A stretch of DNA of 64,000 bases from positions 86,203,570-86,267,569 of the forward strand of contig OV050030.1 of the NCBI GenBank assembly GCA_920105625.2. The letters are read 5' to 3'. The translations under genes were made by a program, and so were the position numbers. This DNA comes from Clusia tigrina. Lineage: Eukaryota; Arthropoda; Insecta; Diptera; Clusiidae. Below, piece by piece: positions 24,220 through 36,037 of the stretch (the first letter of the stretch is position 1; every line of letters starts with the position of its first letter). The notes beneath the pieces were generated by a model. It did no database searches, was not told where the DNA came from, and was given only the letters and a program-made list of their open reading frames with translations.

Positions 24220-25180
24220 TCAAGAGGAGAAATATTAATTTTGTTGCTTAAATCTAGTAATATTGAAGTTAAATGTTAATTTTTTGTTTTGGTTTTAATT
24301 TTTTTTTGTTAGAGGAGAAATATTAATTTTGGGTTCGTATGATTTATTTCCCAATTTCGGGATTCTTAATTTCTACGTTAGTTTTGTGTTCTTTGCTTTG
24401 CTTTGCTTAGCTTTTAATTTTTGTATCCCAAGTTTGGGTCCTTAAAATTTTAAGTTAGTATTTTATTTCAAATTTTGTTTTAAATAATTTTTGCAACCTT
24501 TGTCTTTCTCTTTTTGTCCCTATTTTTTTTTATCAAATTATAATTCCCTCTATTTATTTATAATGATGAAGCGTCCGCGGGCTAGCAAGATGGGAGGTCC
24601 GTGTTATCCGTTTTAGCAGTATTGCTTACTAAGGCACGGGTAATACTCCCAGTATCAACTTGTCACAATATGCAATCTCCGGTTTGGATATGTGTTATTT
24701 ATTGCCATGTAGACTTGCTGAAAGTTCACCTCATCATTGCTCTCGTATCATTTAATAAGCTGTACAGGGTACAGCATACCCTCTTTTAATTTTTTATGTG
24801 GGACTTATGGATTTTTTTCCCTGTCTCGGTTATTACACTAACCGTATTATCAATTCCAACGATTTTCGTTTTATAAAGAGGCTTTTGTTTGCCTTTTATT
24901 TGTTTATTGGCGACGTATATGACGTCGCCGGGTTTAAAGTTTTTGGGTTAAGTTTTTACGCGTTTAACCGTAAATTCCTTATTTTTTCGTTTTCTTCAAT
25001 TTGACCGCGAATATCATTGTTGTATTTTTCTCGAAAGTTTGCAACACCTTGGTAGTTGACCCGTTCGCTACGATTAAAAAAAAATTTCATTTGGTTTTTG
25101 GTGTGCGAGGGAGTGGATTGTGTCGTTATACCTATCTACCGTTATTTGCAGAACTTCTTTAATAAGCAGAACTTCTTTAA
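24220..25180 (-). pseudogene. GYP integrase C-terminal remnant, second copy
   Basis: Copy of 8037-8997 with the IVGIDNTVTV-type C-terminal integrase stretch near 24840-24960. Stops where the LOA tail begins. Confidence 0.7.
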
Positions 25181-25183
25181 CCT

Positions 25184-25248
25184 CTAGTAGGTAGGTAGGT
25201 AGGTAGGTAGGAGTGGCCGCCCAGTTTGCTAAAAGCACACTTGAGCAC
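25184..25248 (-). mobile_element. LOA 3' end with (CCTA)n tail, second copy
   Basis: Same as 9001-9065. Joins, across BEL-B, to 31860. Confidence 0.7.
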
Positions 25249-25589
25249 TGTTGGGAACCCCTGTTTTGTATTTTGTGTATTTAAGAAAGAGTTCCGTTTA
25301 ACTATATGTATTTTAAATTGTCATTTAATTGTAAGCGTCCGCAATTTGTTTTTGTTTTTTACATTTTGTTTGTGGATTTACCTCAACGTCTCATTCGCCT
25401 TATCTCTGGTTCGAGTTTGACTTTAGTCGTCGACCAGCAAGAACAGGTGAAGGAAACACTGCGGTAAGCGTTTAACTTTATTTAATTCTCTTTTTAATAC
25501 TGTGGTTTTTTTTTAGAAATAAACCAGGAAATAAATAATATAAAGACCGATTATTTTCTTCCTTTAAATTCGCCAGCGGGTTGACGACA
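25249..25589 (+). repeat. BEL-B 5' LTR, second copy
   Basis: 341 bp, with one substitution seen relative to copy 1 (tatctctgg for tatttctgg). Confidence 0.9.
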
Positions 25590-25631
25590 AATTCTTTATT
25601 TCGCACTGTCAAGGTGCCCAGGTACATCGAT

Positions 25632-26763
25632 ATGTCTACACCGGTGAGCCAGCCAGCTTCGAAAAGCAGCGCATCTGGATCAATTGCCGCACCGCCTAAG
25701 GTTACATCGGATGTCAGTACAGATGCCCCAGCCGCTTCAATTGCCGAAGGGGTTACCACTCGTGCTTCATTGGCCGCTGCCACACGCCAGGAAGCGATGT
25801 TTCAGGTAATGGAGTCGCGCATCGCCAAGCTTGAAAGCAGCCTGCAAAATCGCTTACCAAAAAATAAAAGAGCACGAATCTGCCAGTGATAGCCAGGATG
25901 CCGAAGTGCAAAGCATAGCCATAGCCCCGCTAACGGAGTGGCTTTGCCGTCGACTACCAACATCGCAACCACCGATAGCCACCAACACCGCCATAAATGT
26001 ACCGTTGCCTCCATTTATCGGTTCGCCCTACCCGCCCGTTACTGGCCATTTACATATACATCCACAGCAACTGTTTCAACTGTTGGAACAGCAACAAATA
26101 ATACGTACACCAGCACAGCCTCCATACAGCTCTATTTCATCAATGGCGCCCATTTCTGCCAACATGGGCGTACCGTCACAGTTGTCATGCGAACCAAGAA
26201 AACTGCAGGATTTGCCTGAGTTTTGCGGGAAGGCGGAAGATTGGTCAATGTTTTATACCGCCTTTGTAGAGTCGACAGCAGTTTACGGATATAGTTGCTT
26301 TGAGAACAACCTGCGATTGCAAAAGTGTTTGAAAGTTGAGGCGAGAGAAACAGTTAAATCGCTGCTCATCAACCCGAACAACGTAAGCAATACCATCGAC
26401 CAGCTCAAATTCCGATTTGGCCGCCTGGAGCAATTAATTCGTAGCCAACTAGCCGAGGTGCAAGAAATTGCCCCGATATCGGAAGGTTCGATGGTAAAGT
26501 TGATACCATTTGCCACGAAGGTTAACAACGTTTGTGCATTTTTGCATTCTGCTTATGGTGGAGCGCAGCATATCGCGAATCCGACGCTGCTGAATGAACT
26601 CTTTGCAAAGCTGCCTATGAGCAAGCGTATCGAGTGGGCAGTTACCGCGGCTTCTTTGCGCCCATATGCGACAGTCACACATTTCAGCGAGTGGCTGACA
26701 AAATTAGCCAACGTCATATGCACGGTGTACTATGGAGATGCAGCACGAGACTCCAAGCATTGA
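25632..26763 (+). pseudogene. BEL-B gag, second copy
   Basis: ATG at 25632, frame change near 25850 as in copy 1, capsid-like region to 26763 (FCGKAEDWSMFY, KLPMSKRIEWA). I found no protein difference from copy 1. Confidence 0.85.
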
Positions 26764-26766
26764 GTT

Positions 26767-27990
26767 GTGTTGCATGCCGCCGAAACACAACGCCAACCCA
26801 GGTGCCCAACATGCCAGGGCCAACATAGGCCAACCGACAGTAAGCATTTCAGCGCACTTCCAGTGCCAAAGACGTGGGCGGAGGCAAAGCGACGTCATCT
26901 TTGCTTCGGGTGTCTCAGTGTTGGACATGGTTCGCGCAATTGCCAATGGCGAAAACCGTGTGCCATCGACGAGTGTAAAAGGATGCACCACAACTTGTTG
27001 CACGAAACTGGAAATACTACCGACGAGTCGCCAAATGAGCTAACGCCGCCTCAGGACCGCACTAGACGCGGTTCCATCGCCGAACTATGCAAAGGTCGTA
27101 GCACACGGGCGCAGCCAGCGTCGCATAGTCATCAGCAAGGTGATTCATGTGCAGCGGTTCTTGGCTGCAGCAACGATATTGCCGATGGAAAGCTACTCTT
27201 TCGAATCCTGCCAGTCGTTCTTGATACGAACCAGAAGTGCGTCGAGACATATGCGCTCTTTGACGAGGGTTCGTCAATAACAATGGTTGACAGCGCTCTT
27301 ATTGAAGAACTTGGGTTGCATGGCCGAGATCAACTCTTGAATTTACAGTGGTTCGGAGGACGTGCTACACAGGAGCAAGCCGTCGTGGTGGATTTGCTCA
27401 TCAGTGGTGCCGGTATGCAAAAGAAGAACAGATTGCGGAACGTATATGGTGTGCCAAATTTACAATTGCCTTCACAAAGCTTGAGCAAAGCTGACATGAG
27501 CTGCTACGATACACACATGAAGAAGCTGCCAGTACAACCATATACGCAGGTAAAGCCAAAGCTTTTGATTGGCCTTGGCCACTGCCATCTTGGCTTGCTA
27601 TCAGCCACTATGAAGAAGAGTGGCCCGTTCGCTGCTAATACCGAGTTCGGATGGGTGGTTTTTGGCCCTATAACTAACACACATGCGCCGTTGCCATCAT
27701 GCTTGTTCGTCAATTGCCACACTGACCAGTCACTGCACAATGCGGTAGCAGATTACTTCGACACTGAGAATTTTGGAGTCAGGGCAGCACCCCCTATCGA
27801 GAGTGAAGCTCATGTTCGTGCGCGAGAAATCCTGAGGTCTACTACATGCCGGGTTGAAGGAAGGTTCCAGACAGGTCTACTATGGAAGCGTGCTAATGTA
27901 GAGTTACCTGACAGCTACGCCATGGCAGAGAAAAGGTTAAGGAGTATTGAAGCGAAAATGAAGCGCGACGCGGACTTTGCTACAGAGTAG
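26767..27990 (+). pseudogene. BEL-B zinc knuckles and protease, second copy
   Basis: 407 codons, 11 more than copy 1: the stretch ALPVPKTWAEAKRRHLCFG is complete here and fits the usual spacing of BEL knuckles, so this is the ancestral state and copy 1 has the deletion. Protease core ALFDEGSSITMVDS and the linker follow. The frame ends at the same stop (27988-27990) before RT. Confidence 0.86.
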
Positions 27991-27995
27991 AAAAT

Positions 27996-30045
27996 AATTA
28001 TGAATTCATACATCGAGAAAAACTACGCACGAAAATTGTCGCCAGCAGAGGCCACCTTGCCCAGCGCTAGGACATGGTACTAGCCATACTTTGCCGTGAC
28101 AAATCCCAGCAAGCCAGGCAAATTACGTATGGTGTTTGATACTGCCGCACAAGTGAACTGTTTGCCACTCAATTCACAGCTGTTGAAGGGTCCACAGGAG
28201 TACCGGGCCTTGTCTGCTATACTGTTTCATTTTCGTCAAGGAGCAATTGTTTCATTTTCATCAAGGAGATGTTCCACCAAGTATTGATTCAGCGTAACGA
28301 TAGGTGTGCTCAAAGGTTCCTTTGGCGTGATGGTGACGCCGCAAAACTACCCGAGGTTTATGAAATTCGCGTGATGACCTTTGGAGCTGCGTGTTCGCCT
28401 TGCGCCGCCCACTATGTTAAAACGGTCAACGCATTGGAGCATCGCAATGAAGTCAGCGGTGCAGCCCGAGCTGTAAAGTCCATATTGGATTACCACTATG
28501 TTGATGATTACTTTGACAGTTTTGGCACGGAGCAGGAGGCAGTTGACATCTCGCTGCGGGAGCGAGCAATTCATATGAGGGCCGGCTTTGAACTTTGCAG
28601 TTTTACGTCGAACTCGTCGAAGGTAGCTGCGCTTGGTGGTAACGAAGCTACGCGTCAAATGGCAAAGAAGGAGGGAGTACTAGCGGAAAGAGTTCTCGGC
28701 TTGTTTTGGCGGCCTTCATCGGACAGCTTCGGATTCAAGTTGAAGTTTAATAATGTGGATTCCAATGTGCTGAATGGAGCGCGGCGTCCGACGAAGCGAG
28801 AGCTCCTAAGAGTCGTCATGTCGATTTTCGACCCGTTGGGATTTCTCAGCAACTTCATAATATGCACGAAGTTGCTCATGCGAGAGGTGTGGAGGCATGA
28901 CTTCCGCTGGGACGAACCACTGCCAGACCACGTAAATGGCGCTTGGGAAAGATGGCGTAAACAGTTGCCAACGTTCGCCGAATATGCTATTCCTCGATAT
29001 TATTATCGGTGTGGCACACCCAAGGATCTGCAGCTTCATGTATTCGTTGATGCCAGTGAGGATGCCTTTGCCGCGGTAGCCTACTGGATATCAACGGACG
29101 CTCTTGGTGAGGTGGAGATCGCATTTATTTGTGCAAAAACAAAATGCGCACCGATGAAGTCATTAACTGTGCCACGACTGGAACTTCAAGCAGCTGTGTT
29201 GGGTACACGACTAATGAGCTGTGTTCGGGAGGAGCATTCTGTTGGCATCGAAGACTGCACAATCTGGAGCGATTCAAACACGGTAATCCAGTGGCTCCGC
29301 AGTGTTGGGGACCGTATTTGTTGTCCTTTCGCTAACTGCTCTGGGCGCATACCTGTAAACCTAAATCACTCTTTAGAAATAACACTACATCACTTTTCAG
29401 GTTCAAAATAACAAGAAGATTTACTCTTAAAATACTAATTCTTATATACTATTTCTAAACAGAACTCTCAGTCTGTGAACTGACCTTTCTGGTGTTCCAG
29501 TTCCGCCCCTGTTAATTGGTGGCAGTTGGTCAAGCCAACTGACCTACTCCAATGCAAATGTGTCGATGGTGCATTCTAAATTTCAATGCCCTTCGGTGGC
29601 TCGACTGCGAAACTGTAACACCCTAAAAGTTTACATAGTAAATATCAATTCAAAATACTCGCACCCTTAAAATATGTGCTTTCTTAAGTAACTTTAACAC
29701 ATGCTAATCACACAGAATGTGTGGCATCTGTTAGGAGTCGATGATGTGAGACACTACGCGCAGGCAGCTTAATTCTAACTCACAACAGCAGTGAATAACG
29801 TCGCTACAAGCCATTTGTGCAACATAGGGTTGCCGAAATATTAGCTTCTACCACCAATGCTAATTGGAGGTGGCTGCCTACAGAACACAATGTTGCCGAC
29901 GAGGCCACACGAGCGAGCGATCGTTTTGAATTTAGCTCCACAACCCGATGGTGCATCGGTCCACCTTTTTTGCTACAAGACAAACGCGTCTGGCCGACAG
30001 AGGGCTCAACAACTAATCATCAAGAAGAAGCTAACAAAGAACTTT
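27996..30045 (+). pseudogene. BEL-B RT and RNase H, second copy
   Basis: Same early stop before RT near 28080, then an open frame of 380 codons (28269-29411) with YVDD at 28497-28508, SIFDPLGFL, FVDASEDAFAAVAYW, PRLELQAAVLG and IWSDSNTVIQWL. That frame then runs into the 486-bp insert at 29316. RNase H resumes at 29802 (RYKPFVQHRVAEIL). The frame break seen at 12957 in copy 1 is absent here. Confidence 0.88.
29316..29801. other. 486-bp insertion in BEL-B RNase H, second copy
   Basis: Identical in position to 13099-13584 and nearly identical in sequence. The insertion is older than the duplication. Confidence 0.6.
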
Positions 30046-30069
30046 CTTCCTAAATATGCCCTTGTCGTC

Positions 30070-31464
30070 GTAAACTGTAAGTTTTTAAATTTTAATAGAT
30101 TTTCTTCACTTCGCAAACTGGTGAGAATGACAGCATGGGTTCTGTAAATTGTCGATATTTGCCGCTGCCGTGTTCATCCATATCGATGCTATGGTCTGAC
30201 AGCCAAAGAGTTTGAAACTGCTAAACTTTGTTTGTGCCGCCTTGTTCAACGTGAAGAATTCGCTGCGGAGTTGCAACGGATTGAAAACGGTCAAGATCTA
30301 GCCCGCACCAGCTCGCTTCTTCAATAAGCACCAGGCGCCCCATTATTTTGCCGCCAAGCCATGTATTCACAAACTGCTCGTGATGCACTTTCACTGTAAC
30401 ATGCTTCACCAAAATTCAGAAGCCACTATTTGTGAAATTCGTCGAAGTTACTGGGTGCTGCGTCTAAGGAACTTGTTGCGCAGTGTAATTGCCTGCTGTA
30501 CTGTATGCCGATTGAATAAAGCCAGCACCGTGGGACCGCTTCTGGTCGATAGGCTTACTCCGCATATAAGGCCGTTCAGCTATACGGGTCTGGACTACTT
30601 CGGCCCGATAAATGTCACAGTACGACGCAGTATCGAAAAAAGATGGGTGACGTTGTTCACTTGCCTAGCCTAACCGTGAGGGCTGTAAATTTGGAGTTGG
30701 TCCATGACCTTAGTACCGACTCATGCATAGTCGCCATACGCAACTTTGTAAATCGACGTGGCATTCCAAAACGCATGAGGTCCGATAATGGGAAACATTT
30801 TGTCGGTGTCAACGCGGAAGCAAAACGATTCAGCGAGGTTTTCGACTGTGTCCGTTTGCAGAATGAGCTGTCGCAGAAAGGTGTTGAATGGATTTTTAAT
30901 TCGCCCTTCAACCCCGCCGAAAGAGGCGCTTGGGAGCGCTTGGTGCAGTGCGTCAAACGCGTCCTACGACAAACATTAAAAGAAGTATCGCCGCGAGAGC
31001 ATACACTCAACTGCTTACTCATCGAGGCCGAAAATATTGTAAATTCTCGACCGCTGACACATTTGCCCGTCGATGTCAACCAGGAGCAACCACTGACGCC
31101 CAATGACTTTCTGCTGGGTGAAGCCAGGGTTTTGGAGAAAACATGTGCCTTGCGACAACAGTGGCGCATTGCTCGACAACTTAGAGACCATTTTTGGAAG
31201 CGATGGATAGCCGAGTATCTCCCCACATTGACACGTCGGGTGAAGTGGTGCCAAAAAACGAAGCCTTTGCAGATAGGTGACCTCGTCTTCATATGCGATC
31301 CCAACGTACCTCGTCGAGAATGGTGTCGAGGTAAGGTGGAAGCCATATATCCTGGAGCGGATGGCGAAGTCAGAAAAATTGATGTACGCACTGCAAGTGG
31401 GCTAAAAGGACGTGCCGCTCCCAAATTGGCCGTTCTCGACGTTGATGGTGGTGAATCAGGTTGA
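30070..31464 (+). pseudogene. BEL-B integrase, second copy
   Basis: Zinc domain and first Asp (GLDYFGP) are in the frame 30380-30673. The rest is in an open frame of 273 codons, 30643-31464, with SDNGKHF, RGAWERL, NSRPLTHLP, LTPNDFLLG and the C-terminal domain to LDVDGGESG. One frame change near 30660 separates the two. The two stops of copy 1 (14428, 14902) are tgg and gaa codons here. Divergence from copy 1 in this part is visibly higher than in gag. Confidence 0.88.
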
Positions 31465-31479
31465 TTCACGGGGTGGGGT

Positions 31480-31859
31480 TGTTGGGAACCCCTGTTTTGT
31501 ATTTTATATATTTAAGAAAGAGTTCCGTTTAACTATATGTATTTTAAATTGTCATTTAACTGTAAGCGTACGCAATTTGTTTTTGTAAGTTTGCGGTACT
31601 TGTTTTCCTTTGTTTCAATTTGTTGGTTGTTCTTTACATTTTGTTTGTGGATTTACCGCAACGTCTCATTCGCCTTATCTCTGGTGTTCGAGTTTGACTT
31701 TAGTCGTCGACCAGCAAGAACAGGTGAAGGACACACTGCGGTAAGCGTTTAATTTAATTCTCTTTTTAATACTGTGGGTTTTTTAGAAATAAACCAGGAA
31801 ATAAACAATATAAAGACCGATTATTTTCTTCCGTTAATTTCGCCAGCGGGTTGACGACA
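31480..31859 (+). repeat. BEL-B 3' LTR, second copy
   Basis: 380 bp, TGTTGGGAAC...GACGACA. About ten differences, including small indels, from 15262-15647. Confidence 0.9.
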
Positions 31860-31967
31860 ATAATGGCCCATTGTGATACCGGGTTCAATCACTGACTAAA
31901 AAGTTCACATACTTGGGATGGTGATAGTCAGCGCAAGGACAGCGCTAGGAAAGGCACGACTCCCCCG

Positions 31968-32889
31968 TCATGTTTCAGGAAACCATCCTGATACTTTGAT
32001 AAACCTGGCTATGTCCCTAATATTAATGGATGATAGCTCTGTCAGGCTTGTAAGAAATGGGGCACCAAAGGTTCGAATTCTTCTTTTGCTCAAGGATGAG
32101 CAGTGGCATAAGAGGTGGAAACCCGTCTCGTCCTCCTCCTCGGAGCCACAGCCTCGGCAAAAGTCATTTGGGGGTAGGCCCAGTCTTTCTGCGTGCTGTC
32201 CCATTATGCAGTGGCCGGTCAAAACCGACACAGTTGTCGACAGTGATACGCGAACAAGTTGATTGGTTCTGTTTTTGTCCATTCTTGCCCAAGTTAGTCT
32301 AGCCGTGTGGCAGGATTCCTCGTTAGCCCAGGATTTATAGGCGTCAGCCAGATATTTCCGTTTGATTTCGAGCTTGGCTGTTGCCAGTGGAATGTCGATG
32401 TTTACGGAGGGGTGAATGTCGTGCATTAGCGTGCCTGCCTTGGCAAGCTCGTCCGCCTCGCAGTTTCCCGGGATTTCGCTATTCCGGGAACCCAGACTAG
32501 GTGCACCCGAGAGTAACTTGCGAGCTCATTTAAAGATGTTCGACATTTATGAACTAGTCTTGATATGGCCGTGAAGCCAAAAAGAGATTTAATGTTGGCC
32601 TGGCTATCTGAAAAGATAGATACGTCAACTGCGCCGATAGCATCCATTTGACTGAGTGGTAAATGGCCATTACCTCAGCTTGAAAAACGCTGCAATGGTC
32701 TGGGAGACGTACGGAGATGTTTAAGTCCAGCTTGTCGGAATAAATACCGCTGCCGACTCTACCTCCAAGCTTGGAACCGTAGGTGTAGATTTCGACTGTT
32801 TCACCAACGATTAGGTTTTTTGAAGTCCAGTCGTTTCGACTTGGAATAGTGAGGTCGAATTCCCAGTTCAAATCGGGATAGACCGACAT
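31968..32889 (-). pseudogene. LOA ORF2 RNase H and zinc motif, second copy
   Basis: Same RNase H pieces and the same changed catalytic positions as copy 1. The C-terminal frame is longer here (152 codons, 32426-31968), from MHDIHPSVNIDIPLA to the motif CRGCGSEEEDETGFHLLCHC, because a base change near 32400 restores continuity. Confidence 0.8.
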
Positions 32890-33116
32890 ATAGTCGATAA
32901 AGTTGGGGTGGATCCTGATTCAGAATTAAAGCATGGCCTGTCAGGGTTATGCGCCAGTGCTGTCAGCTTGACTTGTAGCTTAACCAGGATCCCCGAGGGG
33001 GAGTCAGTGCTGCATGGCAAAAAGGGTTTTCGTAGGTGTGCAGTGATCAGTAGAACAATGGATCTTCTGATTTTATCGAGGGGTTTGATATTACAGGCTT
33101 TTTCGAGAGCTTGCCA

Positions 33117-34627
33117 TCAGAAGACCGACCCGTATAACAGGTTGGGTTCAACCATGGCCGTATAGAGCCAGAGCACGACTCGAGGACGAAGTCCCCATCG
33201 TGCACCAACTGCTCTTTTACAGCAGTATATAGCGCATGTTGCCTTACGTGACCTCTCTGCTAGATTGGCTTTCCAATTAAGCTTTGGGTCGAGAATCAGG
33301 CCTAAGTACTTATCGTGTGTGCTCAAAGAGAGCGGAGTGCCGTTTAGACTAGGCATTGTAAATTTTAGAATTTTGTACTTCCTAGTGAAAAGCATAATCT
33401 TGGTTTTGGATGGGTTAACCCCAAGTTCGAATTCGCGACACCAGTTCGACACAATAGAGAGTGAATAGTTAAGTTTTTCGGAAACTGTTTGGGGGAATTT
33501 GCCGGATGCCGCGATTGCTATGTCGTCCGCATAGGCTATCACTTTGCATCCAGTATATTCCAATCGCACCAGTTGTGTGTTAACTGCCGGGTTCCAGAGG
33601 GGGAGGGGGTGATAAACCCCCTTGTGGCGTGCCCCTGTTAACCACCCTCCTGGATTGGGCACTGCCGATCTTGGAATTGATGATTCTAGATTTTCATAGA
33701 AGCTCTATAAATTTAACAAGGCCTGAATTCAGGTTAAGGTTATAGAGTGTGGAAATGACAGCGTTGGGACATACATTGTTGAGTGCTCCCTCGATGTCCA
33801 GAAATATGGCAAGTGTGAATTCCTTGTACGCCAAGGATTTGTCAACTTGAGAAATGAGAGAATGAAGTGCTGTTTCAACCGATTTGCCTTTAGAGTAAGC
33901 GTGTTGAGATACAGAGAGAAAAGAAGGGTTGATCGATGTCCTGATATGTAGGTCAAGAGCTCTTTCTAAAACCTTAAAAAGAAAGGATGCTAGACTTATG
34001 GTTCTGCTGTCCTTAGGTTTGGTGTGTGAGGCCTTCCCCTCTTTCGGGATGAAGACGATCCGAGCCGTGCGCCAGCGTAAGTAATATATTGCAATCTGAG
34101 GCTTGCATTATATATTTGTAGCAGCCATGGAAGGATAATCTCTTCCCCATTTTGGATATCGGCAGGAATGATGACGCCGGTCCGGGGGACTTGTATGGCT
34201 TAAAGGTTTTAATGGACCACTCAAGGTGACTTTTTGTCACTTGGAATGTGGGGAGGCTATCATGGGAAACCTGCTCCACCTGGTAGAGTGCTTGATCCGC
34301 TGAGGCTAAACTCCCTGGGAAGTGGGTGTCTAGTAGGATATCAAGGGTTCTGGCGCTTAAGTGAGTCCAGCTGCCATCTGGTTTTTGGATACAGTCAAGG
34401 GCTTTGTTAGAGGAATGGAGAATTTTACGAAGACGGCTAGCCTCTGACGTCGATTCAATGCTTTCGCAAAATTCCCTCCATGACGCTCGTTTCCCTCGCC
34501 TAATGGCGTAATTAAACTCTTTTTGTTTAATTTTGAAAGGGGCCCAATCAGCTGTAACATTAGCTTTGTTGAAAAGCATTCTACAAGTTTCGCGAAGGCT
34601 TGCAATTTCCGAGTTCCACCACGGAAG
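33117..34627 (-). pseudogene. LOA ORF2 reverse transcriptase, second copy
   Basis: YADD at 33522-33533. An upstream frame of 188 codons (34579-34013) is open here but broken in copy 1, covering the linker and first RT motifs (YKSPGPASSFLPISKMG). The stretch just before YADD is scrambled as in copy 1. Confidence 0.82.
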
Positions 34628-35509
34628 TTAAGGTTTGCCCCGTGGTTCGGGAGTGATGCAAGCGATATGATTGGCTTTTTTAAAAGCTGTGGTCAGATCG
34701 TCGACCGCCCGATCAATGTCAGGACAGTTGTGGATAATGGGGGCAGTCGTTGCTAAGCATAAACCCAGTTTGAGCCGGAAAAGAGGCCAGTTCGTGTTTT
34801 TCCTATTGACTGGTTTAAGAGATCCTGTATTGCCTGTAGTCTCCCTCGAGTCACTGTCAAAGGTGATATAGCAGTGGTCCGGAAAGGAGCACTCCTGGGA
34901 GAAGAACCAACTGCTTATCATCTTGGAGTAGTTATCGCTGACGAGGGTGATGTCAAGCACTTCCTTCCTGATGGATGTAAGGAAGGTCGGCTCATTTCCC
35001 CGGCTAGCAATGCCTAATTTATTTGAAATGATAAAATCGAAAAGACAGTCACCTCGATCATTTGTGCCGGAGCTGCCGCATATTTCGTGATGGGCATTGG
35101 CATCGGCGCCGATAATTACCGGAATCTGTTTCTGGTGGGCTACTGCAACCATTTACTTTAGTATGTCTGGTGGCGGAGAGTCGCCATAGTCATGAGCCAT
35201 GTAGTTAGAGGAGATCCAGAAGGTCCGTGGACCCATTTCAATGACCATGGCAACATTGTCTTTGTCACTAAATCTAGGGAGTAAAAGAGCATTAACGCTG
35301 TTTTTTACCAGAATGCAGCATCTTGGTTTACCTTGATCCTCGATATATACCATACGATATCCATATGCATTGAGTCCAGAAACCCGGCCATTTACGACCC
35401 AAGGTTCTTGGACGAGAATGAGCTCCACCCCTATATCCGAGAGTTGGAGAAGCAGGGCTGCCGAGGCAGTTATCGAATGCTGAAGGTTAATCTGTAGTAC
35501 CTTCAGCAT
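34628..35509 (-). pseudogene. LOA ORF2 endonuclease domain, second copy
   Basis: ATG at 35509, same motifs (EPWV, GADANAHHE, FPDHCYITF) and the same two stops (35153-35155, 34626-34628) as copy 1. A few substitutions, such as KNSVNALL for KSSVNALL. Confidence 0.82.
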
Positions 35510-35844
35510 TGTCTTGATTGATTGATTATGGTGGAATTCAAATCTTCCTCTTCGGACATTGGAGAGATGTATCCACCAGCCGCATCCGTGTCCATGTGGT
35601 CGAAAAATTCTCCGACCAGTGCGGAAGTTGAGAAGCGGCTGGAATATCGGTATTCCTGAGCTTGAGGATCTTTAAGATTGCCTCAGGCTCAGAGGGCTCG
35701 GCAGGAAGCTATGTTTTGGAGCGAGGGCGTTGGGGAACCTTGTCCAAAGGTACCGCATTGAGCCCGGTCAGATCCCGGCCAGATCTCACCTACCCTATTG
35801 ATCGCTACCTTATATAGATCCGCCGAGCGTTGGTCCGAGCCAGA
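35510..35844 (-). pseudogene. LOA ORF1, C-terminal part, second copy
   Basis: Minus strand reads SDQRSADLYKVAINRVGEIWPG and then a short local duplication (35764-35781) that throws the frame. This fits directly onto GWYQGHIKIISC at 39700-39735 once Jockey is removed. The ADLYK...VGEIWPG pattern resembles a domain I know from ORF1 of insect LOA-like elements (DUF4780). That assignment is from memory. Confidence 0.65.
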
Positions 35845-36037
35845 TTTTTTTATTTTTTTTTTTAATTTCATATATTTATTTATTGTATCTTCTAATCTTA
35901 GACTAACAATAAGTACGCATATCTTACAAACTAAATAATTAATATTAATACACCTTGCCAATGCTTAGTGCTTTTTAGTAATCACAATGTTATATGTTAG
36001 TTACTGTAATAAATGTTATATTAGTTTTTGTACATGA

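Larger units (their letters stand above)
25249..31859 (+). mobile_element. BEL/Pao LTR retrotransposon BEL-B, second copy
   Basis: 6.6 kb, LTRs at 25249-25589 and 31480-31859. It has the same insertion point, the same 46-bp LTR gap, the same gag frameshift and the same 486-bp insert as copy 1. Its coding frames are in better state than in copy 1: the 33 bp of the zinc-knuckle region are kept, RT/RNase H is open over 380 codons and integrase over 273 codons. Confidence 0.93.
31860..35844 (-). mobile_element. LOA/I-type non-LTR retrotransposon body, second copy
   Basis: Same order as copy 1, but it continues past the duplicated unit to 35844, where Jockey interrupts ORF1. Just left of BEL-B it lacks about 17 bases present at 15681-15697. 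Its missing 5' part lies at 39689-40700. Confidence 0.87.

Noticed and set aside
30657..31469. Antisense frame of 270 codons opposite the BEL-B integrase
   Set aside because: It mirrors the integrase frame on the other strand; the sense frame has clear DDE motifs and the antisense one has none.
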